A DNA stretch of 64,000 nucleotides from Bacillaceae bacterium SAS-127 (GCA_002261155.1 NKXN01000045.1:62001-126000); one strand, 5' to 3'; positions 17,510 to 27,485 are shown, numbered from the stretch's first letter. Notes: generated by a model from the letters alone, not told the origin. A program made the numbers and translations.

Positions 17510-18751
17510 TTACTTGATTATAGAAGTTGGTAGTTTTCCATCCGGACTAATAAGCGCTGCAGAATAATCTTTAGTAAAAATGCGTTCAGACATGTTGTTA
17601 GCCGAATCAAGTGTCACCCGATCAATTAAACTAACAATTTCATCTAAAGAACGATGTTTTCTTAATACGAGTTCATTTTTGCCGTTTCGGCTCATTCTGC
17701 TGTTTGTACTCTCTAAGCTAAGCATTAAGCTACCTTTTAACTGTTCTTTACTGTTGTGTAGCTCCTTCGTTGTAATGCCCTCTCGTTTCAATGAGCTCAG
17801 TGTACTCTGAATCGTCTCGAATAACTGGTCAAGCTGTTTCGCTCCCGTTCCTCCATAAATCGTTACAAGTCCACTGTCTTGAAAAGACGAATGATAAGAA
17901 AAGACTGAATAAGCTAGTCCTCTTTGCTCACGGACTTCTTGGAACAAACGAGACGACATGCTACCTCCAACGATATTATTTAATATAATAAGACTATAAA
18001 CGTCTTCATTTCCTAAAGGAAGCCCTTGAAATCCTAAACATAAATGAGCTTGTTCCGTTTCCTTTTTTCTAGAAAGCTTATTGCAATAAAATTCAGGCAC
18101 TGTTTCATTTGTTGGTCGGCTGCCCCCCTCATAGCTTCCAAACAATTCTTCCGCTTGTTTGACCAGCTCTTCGCTCACATTTCCCGCAATAGAGATGACT
18201 ACCCGATCCGGTGTATACATATCATGCATATATTGTTTTAATGTATCTCTCGTAAACGTTGACAACGTTTCTTCCGTTCCGAGAATTGGATAACCGAGTG
18301 AATGGTTCTCATACACAGCACGGCTTAACAAGTCGTGTACAATGTCATCTGGTGCATCCTCATACATTTTAATTTCCTCTGCTACAACATTCTTCTCTTT
18401 GTTCATCTCTTCTTGGTCAAATGCTGAATGAAAGAACATATCCGCCAGCGTCGATAACGCATAAGAAGCATGATTATCTAACACTTTCGCATAGTAACAA
18501 GTGTATTCTTTTGATGTGAATGCATTCACTTGTCCACCGATGCTATCAAAGCTTTCTGCAATTTCTTTCGCTGATTTTGTTTCTGTTCCTTTAAAAAACA
18601 TATGTTCAAGAAAATGAGAAATCCCGTTATTTTCAGGCGTTTCATCTCTTGAACCTGTGGCAATCCAAATTCCAATCGCCGCGGATCTAACAGTTGGAAT
18701 TTCTTCCAATACGATTCTAACTCCATTGTTACAAGTGAATTTCTTTATCAA
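17510..18751 (-). CDS. mlpA: M16 family zinc peptidase MlpA (YmxG)
   Basis: 413 residues, the usual length for bacterial mitochondrial-processing-peptidase-like enzymes. The inverted zinc motif HFLEH is at residues 46-50 and the third ligand is probably Glu126 in VVAEE, so it appears active. The second half has the family's GGSMSSRLFQEVREQRGLAYSV. It lacks a signal peptide, consistent with a cytoplasmic protease. It follows ylxY as in B. subtilis. The physiological substrate is not defined by the sequence. Confidence 0.93.
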   Translation of the reverse strand: MIKKFTCNNGVRIVLEEIPTVRSAAIGIWIATGSRDETPENNGISHFLEHMFFKGTETKSAKEIAESFDSIGGQVNAFTSKEYTCYYAKVLDNHASYALSTLADMFFHSAFDQEEMNKEKNVVAEEIKMYEDAPDDIVHDLLSRAVYENHSLGYPILGTEETLSTFTRDTLKQYMHDMYTPDRVVISIAGNVSEELVKQAEELFGSYEGGSRPTNETVPEFYCNKLSRKKETEQAHLCLGFQGLPLGNEDVYSLIILNNIVGGSMSSRLFQEVREQRGLAYSVFSYHSSFQDSGLVTIYGGTGAKQLDQLFETIQSTLSSLKREGITTKELHNSKEQLKGSLMLSLESTNSRMSRNGKNELVLRKHRSLDEIVSLIDRVTLDSANNMSERIFTKDYSAALISPDGKLPTSIIK

Positions 18752-18802
18752 TGTAATCCTCCTATTCTAGCTGCAGCAAAAAAAGCAAGTTCTATACTAT
18801 GT

Positions 18803-19771
18803 CTATTTCGTATCACTCGATAACACCCTCGTCTCACTTAATAGGTTGGACACTGTACCTATTTTAAGCTTTCTTGCTTCAATTTCTTTAATGAGGGTGT
18901 CTAAAGAAGCGGCTGAAGATTTTGTTGGGTGCATTAAAATAATGGCCCCTGGGTGAATTTTCTTCATCACTCGATCAATCAGCTCCCCAGGCATCGGCTT
19001 CTTCCAATCGATCGTATCCACGGTCCATAACGTGGTCAACATTCCCAGTTTATGAGCTTCCTGTATTGTATGGTCATTAAAGCTTCCGCTAGGCGGAGCA
19101 AACAATTTAGGGGCGTCACCTATGACCGATTCAATCACTTCATTTGTCTTGACTATTTCTTCATTTATTTTACTCATGCTCAAAATAGCCATATTGGGAT
19201 GTGAATAAGAGTGATTTCCCGCCTCATGTCCAGCTTTACTAATCATCTTCGCAAGATCAGGATGCTTTTTTACCCATCGCCCTTCAAAAAAAAAGGTGGC
19301 ATGAACATGATGTTTCTTCAATATTGACAGCATCTCAGGTAAATATTCTTCTCCCCAAGCTACATTTATAGCAAAGCTCACCATTGGTTTTTCTGGGTGT
19401 CCTCGATAAATGGGAGCTGGTGGTAAGTCTTTTAAATGTATTTTCGGAGGTACCTGCCTGTATATTAAATGTTTTTCAACAAACATTCCATCTTTTTTCA
19501 TATTTTTTAAAGATTTCTCAATGTCAACTTCAAGTCCATTGTACCCGGGGGTCTTTTTCCACACACGATCGATAACGGCATCTTGAGGATCTTTATGGCG
19601 TTTTTTTGCTTCATCCTTCACTTGATCCTCTAACGATCGAACAGGCTTTTGTACAGTGATCGTATCATATTTCAGACGATTTATATAGGTATTAATAGAT
19701 GTATAATTTATAATCGTAAAAGTAATAATGACCACGGCTACTATACTAATGATTTTTTTTGCTACCGACAT
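18803..19771 (-). CDS. ylxY: Polysaccharide deacetylase-like protein YlxY
   Basis: 322 residues: a single N-terminal membrane segment (about 7-26), a linker, then a NodB-homology domain from about residue 125. The metal motif HSYSHP (187-192) and a late ILMHP motif are present. At the first motif, where active enzymes carry TFDD (or FDISWG in the PdaB group), the sequence is INVAWGEE (135-142), so the catalytic Asp appears replaced by Asn. It is probably anchored outside the membrane. It sits between pnp and mlpA as in B. subtilis; activity and substrate are uncertain. Confidence 0.88.
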   Translation of the reverse strand: MSVAKKIISIVAVVIITFTIINYTSINTYINRLKYDTITVQKPVRSLEDQVKDEAKKRHKDPQDAVIDRVWKKTPGYNGLEVDIEKSLKNMKKDGMFVEKHLIYRQVPPKIHLKDLPPAPIYRGHPEKPMVSFAINVAWGEEYLPEMLSILKKHHVHATFFFEGRWVKKHPDLAKMISKAGHEAGNHSYSHPNMAILSMSKINEEIVKTNEVIESVIGDAPKLFAPPSGSFNDHTIQEAHKLGMLTTLWTVDTIDWKKPMPGELIDRVMKKIHPGAIILMHPTKSSAASLDTLIKEIEARKLKIGTVSNLLSETRVLSSDTK

Positions 19772-19875
19772 GGGGATTCTTCCTCCTTTCGCTTTTCATT
19801 CATTTAAAACTATGAATAAACGAAAAGAAGTAGAACTCGATCCATTGTACAAACCATCAAATGGTGGCACTCATT

Positions 19876-19963
19876 AAAAAAGGACCGCCCCTCACGATGC
19901 AATACCTACAGTCTATCATGGATAGCTTTTTTAGGTATTGTAAAGTTCATGAGAGACGGACCC
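19876..19963 (-). terminator. Large interrupted hairpin terminator after pnp
   Basis: Outer arms GGACCG / CGGACC (one mismatch), middle arms AATACCTA / TAGGTATT (19901-19908 and 19932-19939) and apex CTATC / GATAG form an 82-base fold followed on the minus strand by six T residues. Its 3' half resembles that of the mlpA terminator. The rest of the 19772-19983 spacer holds only the ylxY ribosome site and leader. Confidence 0.8.
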
Positions 19964-19983
19964 CATTATGCCAAACTTTACTA

Positions 19984-22107
19984 TTAAGATTCTTGCTGCT
20001 TTTCAGCGGCTTCCTTTTGCTCTTTTAATACCGCTTTACGAGAAATATTTACTCGTCCTTGGTCATCAATACTAATGACTTTCACCATTATTTGATCTCC
20101 AAGAGAAAGAACATCTTCTACTTTGCGAACACGTTCTTCTGCTAATTCAGAAATATGAACGAGTCCATCTTTACCCGGGAATAATTCAACAAAGGCACCG
20201 AACTTCTCAATGCGCTTCACCGTTCCTAAATACATTTGGCCAACTACTGCCTCACGAACGATATCTTCAATAATTTTCTTTGCTTCATTATTTTTCGCTG
20301 CATCTGTAGAAGAAATGAAGATCATTCCATCTTGCTCGATATCGATTTTAACGCCTGTTTCATCGATGATTTTGTTGATTTGTTTGCCGCTTGGTCCAAT
20401 AACATCACGGATCTTATCCGGATTAATTTTCATTGTTAAAATCTTCGGTGCATAGGCAGATAGTTCCTCACGCGGCTCAGAAATCGTCGCCATCATATGG
20501 TCTAAAATCTGCATCCGACCTGCTTTTGCTTGTTGCAATGCTTCTTCAAGAATTTCTCGGCTAAGTCCTTCAATCTTAATGTCCATTTGAAGTGCCGTTA
20601 CTCCTTTAGATGTACCTGCAACTTTAAAGTCCATATCGCCTAAGTGGTCTTCTAATCCTTGAATATCTGTTAAAACCGTATAATGTTCACCAGATTTCAC
20701 TAGCCCCATCGCGATTCCAGCTACTGGAGCTTTAATTGGTACACCCGCATCCATCATTGCCATCGTACTTGCACAAATACTTGCTTGAGAAGAAGAACCG
20801 TTTGATTCTAATACTTCTGACACAAGACGAATCGTGTATGGGAAATCCTTTTCGCTAGGAACGATTGGTTCAAGCGCTCTCTCTCCTAAAGCACCATGTC
20901 CAATTTCACGGCGACCAGGCGCACGAAGAGGACGCGTTTCACCGACACTGAAGGAAGGGAAGTTGTAGTGGTGCATGAAGCGTTTCGATTCTTCTACACC
21001 TAGGCCATCTAAAATTTGTACATCGCCTAGAGCACCTAGTGTACAAATGCTTAATACTTGTGTTTGTCCACGCGTGAACATACCAGAACCATGCGTACGT
21101 GGTAAAATACCGATCGTTGAAGCAAGTGGACGGATTTCATCGATTTGACGTCCATCTGGTCGCACTTTTTCAACCGTAATTAAGCGACGAACTTCTTCCT
21201 TCACAAGTTTATCTAGCATTTGACCAACTTGCTTCATCGTTTCGTCATCAGCTTCTTCTTCAATGAACTTCTCTTTTACCGCGTTTTTCACTACTGTGAT
21301 CGCTTCTTCACGAGCATGCTTTTCTTGTACTTGAATCGCTTGAACCATCTCTTGCTCACAAAGAGCGCGAACTTTTTGCTCAATGTCTGCATCAATTTCG
21401 TATAGCTCTATTTCGATTTTTGCTTTGCCAATTGCTTGAACAATTTCCTCTTGGAAAGCAATCATTCGTTTAATTTCTTCATGCCCGAACATAATTGCTT
21501 CAAGCATTACTTCTTCAGGCACTTCATCCGCGCCAGCTTCAACCATGTTGATCGCATCTTTCGTACCAGCAACCGTTAAGTTCATGTCGCTGTTCTCCAT
21601 TTGCTCAACGGATGGATTGATGATGAACTCCCCATCAATACGACCTACGACAACACCTGCAATCGGCCCTTCAAATGGGATATCAGAAACGCTTAGTGCT
21701 AAAGAAGATCCAAACATCGCTGCCATTTCAGAGGAACAATCTTGATCCACACTCATGACGATACTAATAACTTGCACTTCATTACGGAATCCGTCTGCAA
21801 ACAATGGACGAATTGGACGATCGATTAAACGACTAGCTAACGTCGCTTTTTCACTCGGACGCCCTTCACGCTTAATGAATCCACCTGGAATTTTTCCTAC
21901 TGCATATAAACGCTCTTCATAATTGACTGTCAGTGGGAAAAAGTCTACTGCTTTTGCTTCTTTTGATGCTGTTGCTGTGCTTAGCACAACCGTATCTCCA
22001 TAACGGATTAGTGCCGCTCCATTTGCTTGTTTAGCGACCTCGCCGATTTCTACAGTCAGCGTTCGGCCTGCCCATTCTATGGAAAATATTTGTTTCCCTT
22101 GCTCCAT
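19984..22107 (-). CDS. pnp: Polyribonucleotide nucleotidyltransferase (PNPase)
   Basis: 707 residues with the complete layout: two RNase PH domains separated by a helical linker, then KH (from about 553, with [16 protein letters not shown]) and S1 (from about 620, [21 protein letters not shown]) domains. It degrades mRNA 3' to 5' with phosphate and is part of the B. subtilis RNA degradation machinery with RNases J and Y; it is also needed for competence there. The ATG has GAGAGGGG upstream. It follows rpsO, from which it is separated by a terminator, and has its own probable promoter. Confidence 0.97.
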   Translation of the reverse strand: MEQGKQIFSIEWAGRTLTVEIGEVAKQANGAALIRYGDTVVLSTATASKEAKAVDFFPLTVNYEERLYAVGKIPGGFIKREGRPSEKATLASRLIDRPIRPLFADGFRNEVQVISIVMSVDQDCSSEMAAMFGSSLALSVSDIPFEGPIAGVVVGRIDGEFIINPSVEQMENSDMNLTVAGTKDAINMVEAGADEVPEEVMLEAIMFGHEEIKRMIAFQEEIVQAIGKAKIEIELYEIDADIEQKVRALCEQEMVQAIQVQEKHAREEAITVVKNAVKEKFIEEEADDETMKQVGQMLDKLVKEEVRRLITVEKVRPDGRQIDEIRPLASTIGILPRTHGSGMFTRGQTQVLSICTLGALGDVQILDGLGVEESKRFMHHYNFPSFSVGETRPLRAPGRREIGHGALGERALEPIVPSEKDFPYTIRLVSEVLESNGSSSQASICASTMAMMDAGVPIKAPVAGIAMGLVKSGEHYTVLTDIQGLEDHLGDMDFKVAGTSKGVTALQMDIKIEGLSREILEEALQQAKAGRMQILDHMMATISEPREELSAYAPKILTMKINPDKIRDVIGPSGKQINKIIDETGVKIDIEQDGMIFISSTDAAKNNEAKKIIEDIVREAVVGQMYLGTVKRIEKFGAFVELFPGKDGLVHISELAEERVRKVEDVLSLGDQIMVKVISIDDQGRVNISRKAVLKEQKEAAEKQQES

Positions 22108-22159
22108 AAATGAACCCCTCTCTATATCAATAAAAATGATGAATAATTTGCAATTCTAC

Positions 22160-22168
22160 ATAATAGCA
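22160..22168 (-). promoter_or_regulatory. Extended -10 promoter candidate for pnp
   Basis: Minus strand TGCTATTAT about 55 bases upstream of the pnp start. The closest -35-like hexamer (TTGCAG) is 21 bases away, too far, so the call rests on the extended -10. Confidence 0.4.
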
Positions 22169-22262
22169 TAACATTCGTTGAATGCTCTGCAAAGGCATAA
22201 CATTTAAATTACTTATCTTATGTATTATTTACTGAAAACACATTCGTTAAGCATTTATTTTC

Positions 22263-22291
22263 AATACCAAATGTAATTAAATACCAAATGT
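22263..22291. repeat. Two exact 12-bp direct repeats between rpsO and pnp
   Basis: AATACCAAATGT occurs at 22263-22274 and again at 22280-22291, a 17-bp period. A second short motif, ACATTCGTT, also occurs twice nearby. The repeats lie upstream of the predicted pnp promoter, so they could bind a regulator, or be incidental in A/T-rich DNA. Confidence 0.45.
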
Positions 22292-22303
22292 TTTGAACGT
22301 AAT

Positions 22304-22327
22304 AAAAAAGCGGGAAAAATCCCGCTT
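22304..22327 (-). terminator. Terminator of rpsO
   Basis: Stem AAGCGGGA / TCCCGCTT with a four-base loop, followed on the minus strand by T residues. It starts 11 bases after the rpsO stop. Confidence 0.88.
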
Positions 22328-22337
22328 CTCGCATTGC

Positions 22338-22607
22338 TTATCGACGTAAGCCAAGTTTTTGAATTAATTCACGGTAACGTTGAACATCTTTGTTACGAAG
22401 GTATGTTAACAAGTTACGACGACGTCCTACCATTTTTAAAAGACCACGACGTGAATGATGATCTTTTTTGTGAGTGCGTAAATGATCGTTTAGCGTGTTG
22501 ATTTGCTCAGTAAGTACAGCAATTTGTACTTCTGGAGATCCAGTGTCACTCTCGTGTGTTTTAAATTGGTTAATGATTTCGTTTTTACGTTCTTGTGTTA
22601 ATGCCAT
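22338..22607 (-). CDS. rpsO: 30S ribosomal protein S15
   Basis: 89 residues, exactly the S15 length, with the conserved [37 protein letters not shown] and carboxy-terminal [13 protein letters not shown]. It binds 16S rRNA early in assembly of the small-subunit platform. A strong ribosome site (AAGGAGG) precedes the ATG. It has its own promoter and a structured leader, and ends at a strong terminator before pnp. Confidence 0.98.
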   Translation of the reverse strand: MALTQERKNEIINQFKTHESDTGSPEVQIAVLTEQINTLNDHLRTHKKDHHSRRGLLKMVGRRRNLLTYLRNKDVQRYRELIQKLGLRR

Positions 22608-22694
22608 TTGTAATTCCTCCTTAAATTGTTAAATCCCCTGTTACTGAGCATGCGTCGGAGTGGCGCGATGCCAAGCAAAGGTTCAATTCATACA
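22608..22694 (-). promoter_or_regulatory. rpsO mRNA leader, probable S15 autoregulatory RNA
   Basis: The predicted 87-base leader holds a GC-rich block (CTTGGCATCGCGCCACTCCG then ACGCATGC) in an otherwise A/T-rich spacer, able to fold into short helices before the ribosome site. S15 represses its own mRNA through leader RNA in several bacteria including Geobacillus. I cannot show that this RNA matches a known S15 class. Confidence 0.45.
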
Positions 22695-22700
22695 TTTTTA

Positions 22701-22729
22701 ATTGTATCGGACATTCAATCAAAATGCAA
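22701..22729 (-). promoter_or_regulatory. Sigma-A promoter of rpsO
   Basis: Minus strand TTGCAT (22724-22729), 17 bases, TACAAT (22701-22706). The start would fall about 87 bases before the ATG. Confidence 0.7.
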
Positions 22730-22782
22730 GTTTTTTATTCCGCATTAACAGGTGTAAAACGCCCGCTAATGAAAGGTTCACT

Positions 22783-23730
22783 TTATAATTGCTTAGCTAA
22801 GTAGTCGATAGCCATTTGTTTATCCTGTTCAATTTGATGGACAAGCGCTTCAATGCCGTTAAATTTCTGCTCTCCTCGAATATGGATAAACCATTGAATG
22901 GTCACTTCTTCTCCATAGATCGAATATTGAAAATCAAAAATATGTACTTCAATGGATAATGAAGGTTCATCTGGATTTTTAAAGGTTGGTCTGTACCCAA
23001 CATTACAAACCCCATTGTACCATCGACCTTTCACCTTGATCTTCACCGCATAGACGCCCGTTTTAGGGATCATAAAATCCGCACTTACTTCAATATTAGC
23101 GGTCGGAAAACCGATTTTTCTTCCTCGCTTATCTCCATGAATAACGGTTCCTCTCACTTCATATGGTCGGCCAATTAATTGATTCACCATCTCCATTTGT
23201 CCATCTTCAAGAAGTGTCCTTATTCTCGTAGAACTTACCTTTTCTGCTTCATGCTCCAATTTATCAACCGTCGTAAAATCAAATTGGCCTCGAGAATGAA
23301 AATGAATCGTCTCCATCGTTCCTTTACCCAATCTACCGTACGTATAGTCAAAGCCAGCTACCACATGCAAGACATGTAAGCCAATAATGTAGCTGTCAAT
23401 AAATTGTTGCGGTTCTAAAGCAGCAAAATCAGAAGTAAATCGCACGACAAATAAGTAATCTACATCAAGCGATTCGATAACTCTCTTCTTTTCTTGTAAC
23501 GGCGTAATATATTTAATTTGCTTATGCTTTCGACCTAACACAACGGAAGGATGCGGGTCGAAGGTCATGACTGCACTTTTGATACCTAACTCTCGCGCTT
23601 TGTTTACGGCTGTTTGAACCACTTGTTGATGACCTTTATGCACACCGTCAAAAAAACCAAGAGCCATAACGAGCGGTGGTAAGTCTTCCCTTTGTAATTG
23701 ATGAGGATGATGCAACATGATCATTTCCAC
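22783..23730 (-). CDS. ribC: Bifunctional riboflavin kinase/FAD synthetase
   Basis: About 315 residues with an N-terminal FMN adenylyltransferase domain (ALGFFDGVHKGHQ near residue 30, FDPHPS later) and a C-terminal riboflavin kinase domain (GDKRGRKIGFPTANI). It makes FMN and FAD. Several starts are possible (GTG 23739, GTG 23730, or a later ATG); GTG 23730 is chosen because AAGGGTG lies six bases upstream. It lies 13 to 22 bases after truB, in the rbfA-truB-ribC-rpsO order of B. subtilis. I see no FMN riboswitch here. Confidence 0.93.
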   Translation of the reverse strand: MEMIMLHHPHQLQREDLPPLVMALGFFDGVHKGHQQVVQTAVNKARELGIKSAVMTFDPHPSVVLGRKHKQIKYITPLQEKKRVIESLDVDYLFVVRFTSDFAALEPQQFIDSYIIGLHVLHVVAGFDYTYGRLGKGTMETIHFHSRGQFDFTTVDKLEHEAEKVSSTRIRTLLEDGQMEMVNQLIGRPYEVRGTVIHGDKRGRKIGFPTANIEVSADFMIPKTGVYAVKIKVKGRWYNGVCNVGYRPTFKNPDEPSLSIEVHIFDFQYSIYGEEVTIQWFIHIRGEQKFNGIEALVHQIEQDKQMAIDYLAKQL

Positions 23731-23751
23731 TTTTTTCACCCTTCTTCCTGG

Positions 23752-24660
23752 TCAATCACCTAATACTTTAACGGGCTTTATCTTTCCCGGTTTTGTCGGA
23801 TGCAGACCATATATAGCTAGTAACTGTCCACGAGCAATAACGACAGCTTCTGCTTCTCCTGCCGGCCAGTCATTCGGCCAATCAAGCACAGCGCCATTTT
23901 TCACTTTCTCTGCTAATGTATCACTTATCTCCCATTTCGGCAAATGTAAGACCCCTTTTTCAAGCGGATGTAGCCAAGCTTCGACCTCGTTATTTTCTTG
24001 CTTCTCCTCTAGCTCCTTGAGAGTTAAACAATCAGCTTGAATAAATCCACCTGATGAAGTTCTCACCAAATGTGACATATGAGCAGGATAACCTAATCTT
24101 TCTCCGATCATGACCGCAAGAGTACGGATATACGTCCCTTTCCCACAAGCTACTCTAATTGAAAAACGAATCGACTCGCCAGTAAACATTTCTCGATCAT
24201 CGAGAAGCTCAATCTCTTCAATGATGACTTTTCTAGAAGGGCGTTCTACTTCTATTCCTTGTCGAGCGTATTCATACAGTCGCTTTCCATTGACCTTAAC
24301 AGCTGAATACATCGGTGGCGTTTGAACGATCTCCCCCGTTAAAGATTGCAATACATGTAAAATATCTTCTCTCGAAAGTGATTCCGTGACTGCTTTTTGT
24401 TCCACCGTCTCTCCAGAAGCATCTTCTGTCGTTGTAGAATAGCCGATCGTCACTTCAGCCACATACTCTTTCCCTGAATTCATAATATATTCAGATAACT
24501 TCGTTGCTCGACCGATGCAAATAGGCAGTACGCCCTCAACATCTGGATCAAGTGTTCCTGTATGCCCTACTTTTTTTGTGCGCAAAATTTTTCTAATGCG
24601 GAAGACGCAGTCATGAGAGGTCATCCCTTTTTCTTTCCAAAGTGGTAATATACCGTTCAT
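23752..24660 (-). CDS. truB: tRNA pseudouridine(55) synthase TruB
   Basis: 302 residues from ATG 24660 (MNGILPLWKEKGMTSHD); a longer open frame upstream is just the intergenic hairpin. The catalytic aspartate is in HTGTLDPDVEGVLP (Asp38). It forms pseudouridine 55 in the T-loop of tRNAs. AAGGAGAG lies upstream of the ATG. A strong terminator-like hairpin with eight T residues ends about 30 bases before the start, leaving no obvious room for a separate promoter, so expression may rely on readthrough. Confidence 0.94.
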   Translation of the reverse strand: MNGILPLWKEKGMTSHDCVFRIRKILRTKKVGHTGTLDPDVEGVLPICIGRATKLSEYIMNSGKEYVAEVTIGYSTTTEDASGETVEQKAVTESLSREDILHVLQSLTGEIVQTPPMYSAVKVNGKRLYEYARQGIEVERPSRKVIIEEIELLDDREMFTGESIRFSIRVACGKGTYIRTLAVMIGERLGYPAHMSHLVRTSSGGFIQADCLTLKELEEKQENNEVEAWLHPLEKGVLHLPKWEISDTLAEKVKNGAVLDWPNDWPAGEAEAVVIARGQLLAIYGLHPTKPGKIKPVKVLGD

Positions 24661-24690
24661 CCTCGTTCTCTCCTTATTCATTTTCTTCGT

Positions 24691-24771
24691 AAAAAAAAGA
24701 GGTCTTAAGTCTCTTAATGAATGCAATATAGAAAAAAGTCTATATGCATTCAAATGAAGAAACGAAAGACC
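24691..24771 (-). terminator. Large interrupted hairpin with T8 tail between rbfA and truB
   Basis: Three nested stems: GGTCTT / AAGACC (24701-24706 and 24766-24771), GTCTCTT / AAGAAAC (24709-24715 and 24757-24763, one wobble in RNA) and an apical GAATGCA-TATAG type stem (24719-24731 and 24740-24751). Eight T residues follow on the minus strand. It looks like a complete intrinsic terminator inside what is normally one operon. Confidence 0.8.
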
Positions 24772-24778
24772 CTTCACT

Positions 24779-25123
24779 TTATTGTTCGCTGTCAATTTCT
24801 CTTAGCAGAGCATCAATTCGATTTCCATAAGCAATCGATTCATCGAATTCGAATAGTAACTCTGGTGTTTTACGAAGACGGATTCTCTGTCCAACTTCAG
24901 AACGGATGAATCCTTTCGCTTTTGCAAGAGCTTTTAACGTTTCTTCCCGTTTGTGCTCATCGCCAAGGACCGTAATATAAACCGTCGCTTGTTGAAGGTC
25001 GCCAGTGACTTCTACATCTGTCACTGTAATAAAGCCGATGCGAGGGTCCTTCACTTTGCGGTTTAAAATATCCGTTAGCTCTTTTTTCATTTGTTCTCCG
25101 ACACGGTTCGAACGAAGCGTCAT
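24779..25123 (-). CDS. rbfA: Ribosome-binding factor A
   Basis: 114 residues with the RbfA signature [25 protein letters not shown] at the start (shown here as its key residues, N-terminal third) and [10 protein letters not shown] in the middle strand. It binds immature 30S subunits and assists 16S 5' end maturation and cold adaptation. It follows ylxP after a short gap with an AAAGAGGTG ribosome site. The downstream hairpin lies between it and truB. Confidence 0.95.
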   Translation of the reverse strand: MTLRSNRVGEQMKKELTDILNRKVKDPRIGFITVTDVEVTGDLQQATVYITVLGDEHKREETLKALAKAKGFIRSEVGQRIRLRKTPELLFEFDESIAYGNRIDALLREIDSEQ

Positions 25124-25137
25124 CTTTGTTCACCTCT

Positions 25138-25416
25138 TTATAACCATTCATAAGATGTCACTAGCCGCTCCCATTCAGGAAAAGAGTCTAGAAATTTCAA
25201 TGCATTTTCTAGTTCCCTTTCAGCTGCCTGTTTGGAGGAAGCAACGGTGACAATGGTAAGTTGCGTCCGTTGCCAAACGTCTTGATGACTCGTTTCAGCA
25301 ACAGACACATTTAATTTTTGCTTTAGGCGAGTGATTGTACGTTGAAGCACGGCCCGCTTTTCTTTTAAAGAATGGGACTCATGAATGACATATTCTACTT
25401 CAACGCAACCAATCAT
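25138..25416 (-). CDS. ylxP: YlxP family protein (DUF503)
   Basis: 92 residues of the DUF503 family, with the characteristic start VGCVEVEY-like (here [20 protein letters not shown]) and [12 protein letters not shown]-like segment. It overlaps the end of infB by four bases and precedes rbfA, as in B. subtilis, where it has been suggested to take part in ribosome maturation. No enzymatic motif is visible. Confidence 0.9.
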   Translation of the reverse strand: MIGCVEVEYVIHESHSLKEKRAVLQRTITRLKQKLNVSVAETSHQDVWQRTQLTIVTVASSKQAAERELENALKFLDSFPEWERLVTSYEWL

Positions 25417-27485
25417 TTACGCTCAATTTCCTCTTCAATGAAGGCTTCAATAATGTCGCCTTCCTTCACATCATTAAAGTTTTTAATCGTGATTCCGCAC
25501 TCATAACCTTGAGCAACTTCTTTCGCATCATCTTTGAAGCGTCTTAGTGCATCCACTTCCCCTTCAAAAATAACGATGCCATCACGAATTAAACGAACAC
25601 CGCTATCGCGAGTGATTTTCCCTTCCGTTACATAAGATCCAGCAATGGTACCGACTTTCGATACTTTAAATGTTTGACGAACTTCGGCTTGACCGATGAT
25701 TTTTTCTTGGAATTCTGGGTCAAGCATTCCTTTCATCGCTGCTTCAATTTCTTCGATTACTTTATAAATGATGCGGTGAAGACGTACATCTACTTCTTCC
25801 GCTTCCGCTGCACGTTTCGCATTCACATCTGGACGTACATTGAAACCAATAACAATCGCGTTAGAAGCTGAGGCAAGAATAACATCTGACTCAGTAATCG
25901 CTCCAACACCTGTATGAATGATTTTCACATTTACGCCCTCTACTTCAAGCTTTTGTAGGGCAGCGGCAACCGCTTCAAGCGATCCTTGAACGTCGGCTTT
26001 TAAAACGATATTTAAATCTTTCATTTCACCTTGCTTCATATGTTCAAATAAGTTATCTAAGCTGACACGAGATTTTTCGCTACGTTGTGCTTGTAATGCC
26101 TCTTGAGCACGTGCTTCACCAATTTGGCGAGCTGTTTTCTCATCTTCAAACACGACGAAGCGATCTCCAGCTAATGGTACATCATTTAATCCTGTAATTT
26201 CTACAGGTGTAGAAGGACCAGCTACTTTTACTCGGCGTCCTAGATCATTCACCATCGCACGTACACGACCGAATGTATTACCGACGACAATTGGGTCTCC
26301 TACATTTAACGTACCGTTTTGAACAAGCAACGTCGCAACAGAACCGCGACCTTTATCAAGCTGAGCCTCGATCACTGTTCCAATCGCACGACGATCTGGA
26401 GTCGCCTTCAGCTCTTCTACTTCAGCAACAAGTAGAATCATTTCAAGCAATGTGTCGATTCCTTCACCTTGTTTCGCTGATAGCGGAACGAAAATCGTTT
26501 CACCGCCCCAAGCTTCCGGTAAAAGGCCATGCTCAGTCAATTCTTGCATTACGCGATCTGGATTCGCTGTTGGCTTATCAATTTTGTTGACAGCAACAAT
26601 AATCGGGACTTCTGCCGCTTTAGCATGATTGATCGCTTCGATTGTTTGCGGCATAACTCCATCATCCGCAGCCACAACAAGGATCGTGATATCTGTAATT
26701 TTCGCTCCACGAGCACGCATCGTTGTAAACGCCGCATGTCCAGGTGTATCAAGGAACGTGATCTTTTTATCTTGCTCCTCAATTTGATACGCACCGATAT
26801 GCTGAGTAATTCCGCCAGCTTCTCCTTCAGTAACTTTCGTGTTTCGAATAGAGTCAAGAAGCGTTGTTTTCCCATGGTCAACGTGCCCCATGATCGTCAC
26901 TACTGCTGGTCTTTCAATTGCTTTCTCTTCTTCATCGGCTTCAAAATACACTTCTAGATCCGCTTTATCAATTAAAACTTCTTCTTCTACTTCCACACCA
27001 TATTCACCAGCAATTAATTCAATCGCATCGCTGTCTAACTCTTGGTTAATCGTAGCCATAACACCTAACATGAACAGCTTTTTAATAATTTCAGACGGCT
27101 CACGATTTAATTTCTTTGCCAATTCCGTTACTGTTAATGACCCAGTAAATGTGATTTTTTCTGGTAGTTCCTTCACTTTAGGTGGAGTCGGTACAGCAGG
27201 TTTGACGTTTTTCGGCTTATTACGCCCTTGATTCTTATTGTTCCCTCTTTGATTGGGATTTCTCTTGTTACCTTGAGATTTTACTCCCTGTTTTGGTTTT
27301 GATGTAGAACCTTTACCAGCACTTTGTGTATTGTTTGTTTTTGATTGATTTAATGATTTATCCAATTTTTGTGTAGCCCCCTTGTCAATAACAGTCATAT
27401 GATTAGAGACTTCTACATTCAACTCTTTCAACTTATCAATGACTACTTTATTTGACACGTTTTTTTCTTTCGCATATTCACACAC
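25413..27485 (-). CDS. infB: Translation initiation factor IF-2
   Basis: 690 residues from the only usable in-frame start, GTG 27485. A short IF2N helix ([11 protein letters not shown]) and a basic Asn/Lys/Gln-rich linker (about 45-95) precede a second IF2N domain, the GTPase (G1 GHVDHGKT 200-207, DTPGH, NKID) and the C-terminal initiator-tRNA-binding domains. It positions initiator tRNA on the 30S subunit. The start is odd: GTG 27485 has no ribosome site, while ATG 27499 has AAGGGTGA at seven bases but meets TAA at its third codon. One extra T would join that ATG to this frame. Confidence 0.93.
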   Translation of the reverse strand: MCEYAKEKNVSNKVVIDKLKELNVEVSNHMTVIDKGATQKLDKSLNQSKTNNTQSAGKGSTSKPKQGVKSQGNKRNPNQRGNNKNQGRNKPKNVKPAVPTPPKVKELPEKITFTGSLTVTELAKKLNREPSEIIKKLFMLGVMATINQELDSDAIELIAGEYGVEVEEEVLIDKADLEVYFEADEEEKAIERPAVVTIMGHVDHGKTTLLDSIRNTKVTEGEAGGITQHIGAYQIEEQDKKITFLDTPGHAAFTTMRARGAKITDITILVVAADDGVMPQTIEAINHAKAAEVPIIVAVNKIDKPTANPDRVMQELTEHGLLPEAWGGETIFVPLSAKQGEGIDTLLEMILLVAEVEELKATPDRRAIGTVIEAQLDKGRGSVATLLVQNGTLNVGDPIVVGNTFGRVRAMVNDLGRRVKVAGPSTPVEITGLNDVPLAGDRFVVFEDEKTARQIGEARAQEALQAQRSEKSRVSLDNLFEHMKQGEMKDLNIVLKADVQGSLEAVAAALQKLEVEGVNVKIIHTGVGAITESDVILASASNAIVIGFNVRPDVNAKRAAEAEEVDVRLHRIIYKVIEEIEAAMKGMLDPEFQEKIIGQAEVRQTFKVSKVGTIAGSYVTEGKITRDSGVRLIRDGIVIFEGEVDALRRFKDDAKEVAQGYECGITIKNFNDVKEGDIIEAFIEEEIERK

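Noticed and set aside
23731-23760. FMN riboswitch upstream of ribC
   Set aside because: ribC follows truB after about 20 bases; there is no room.
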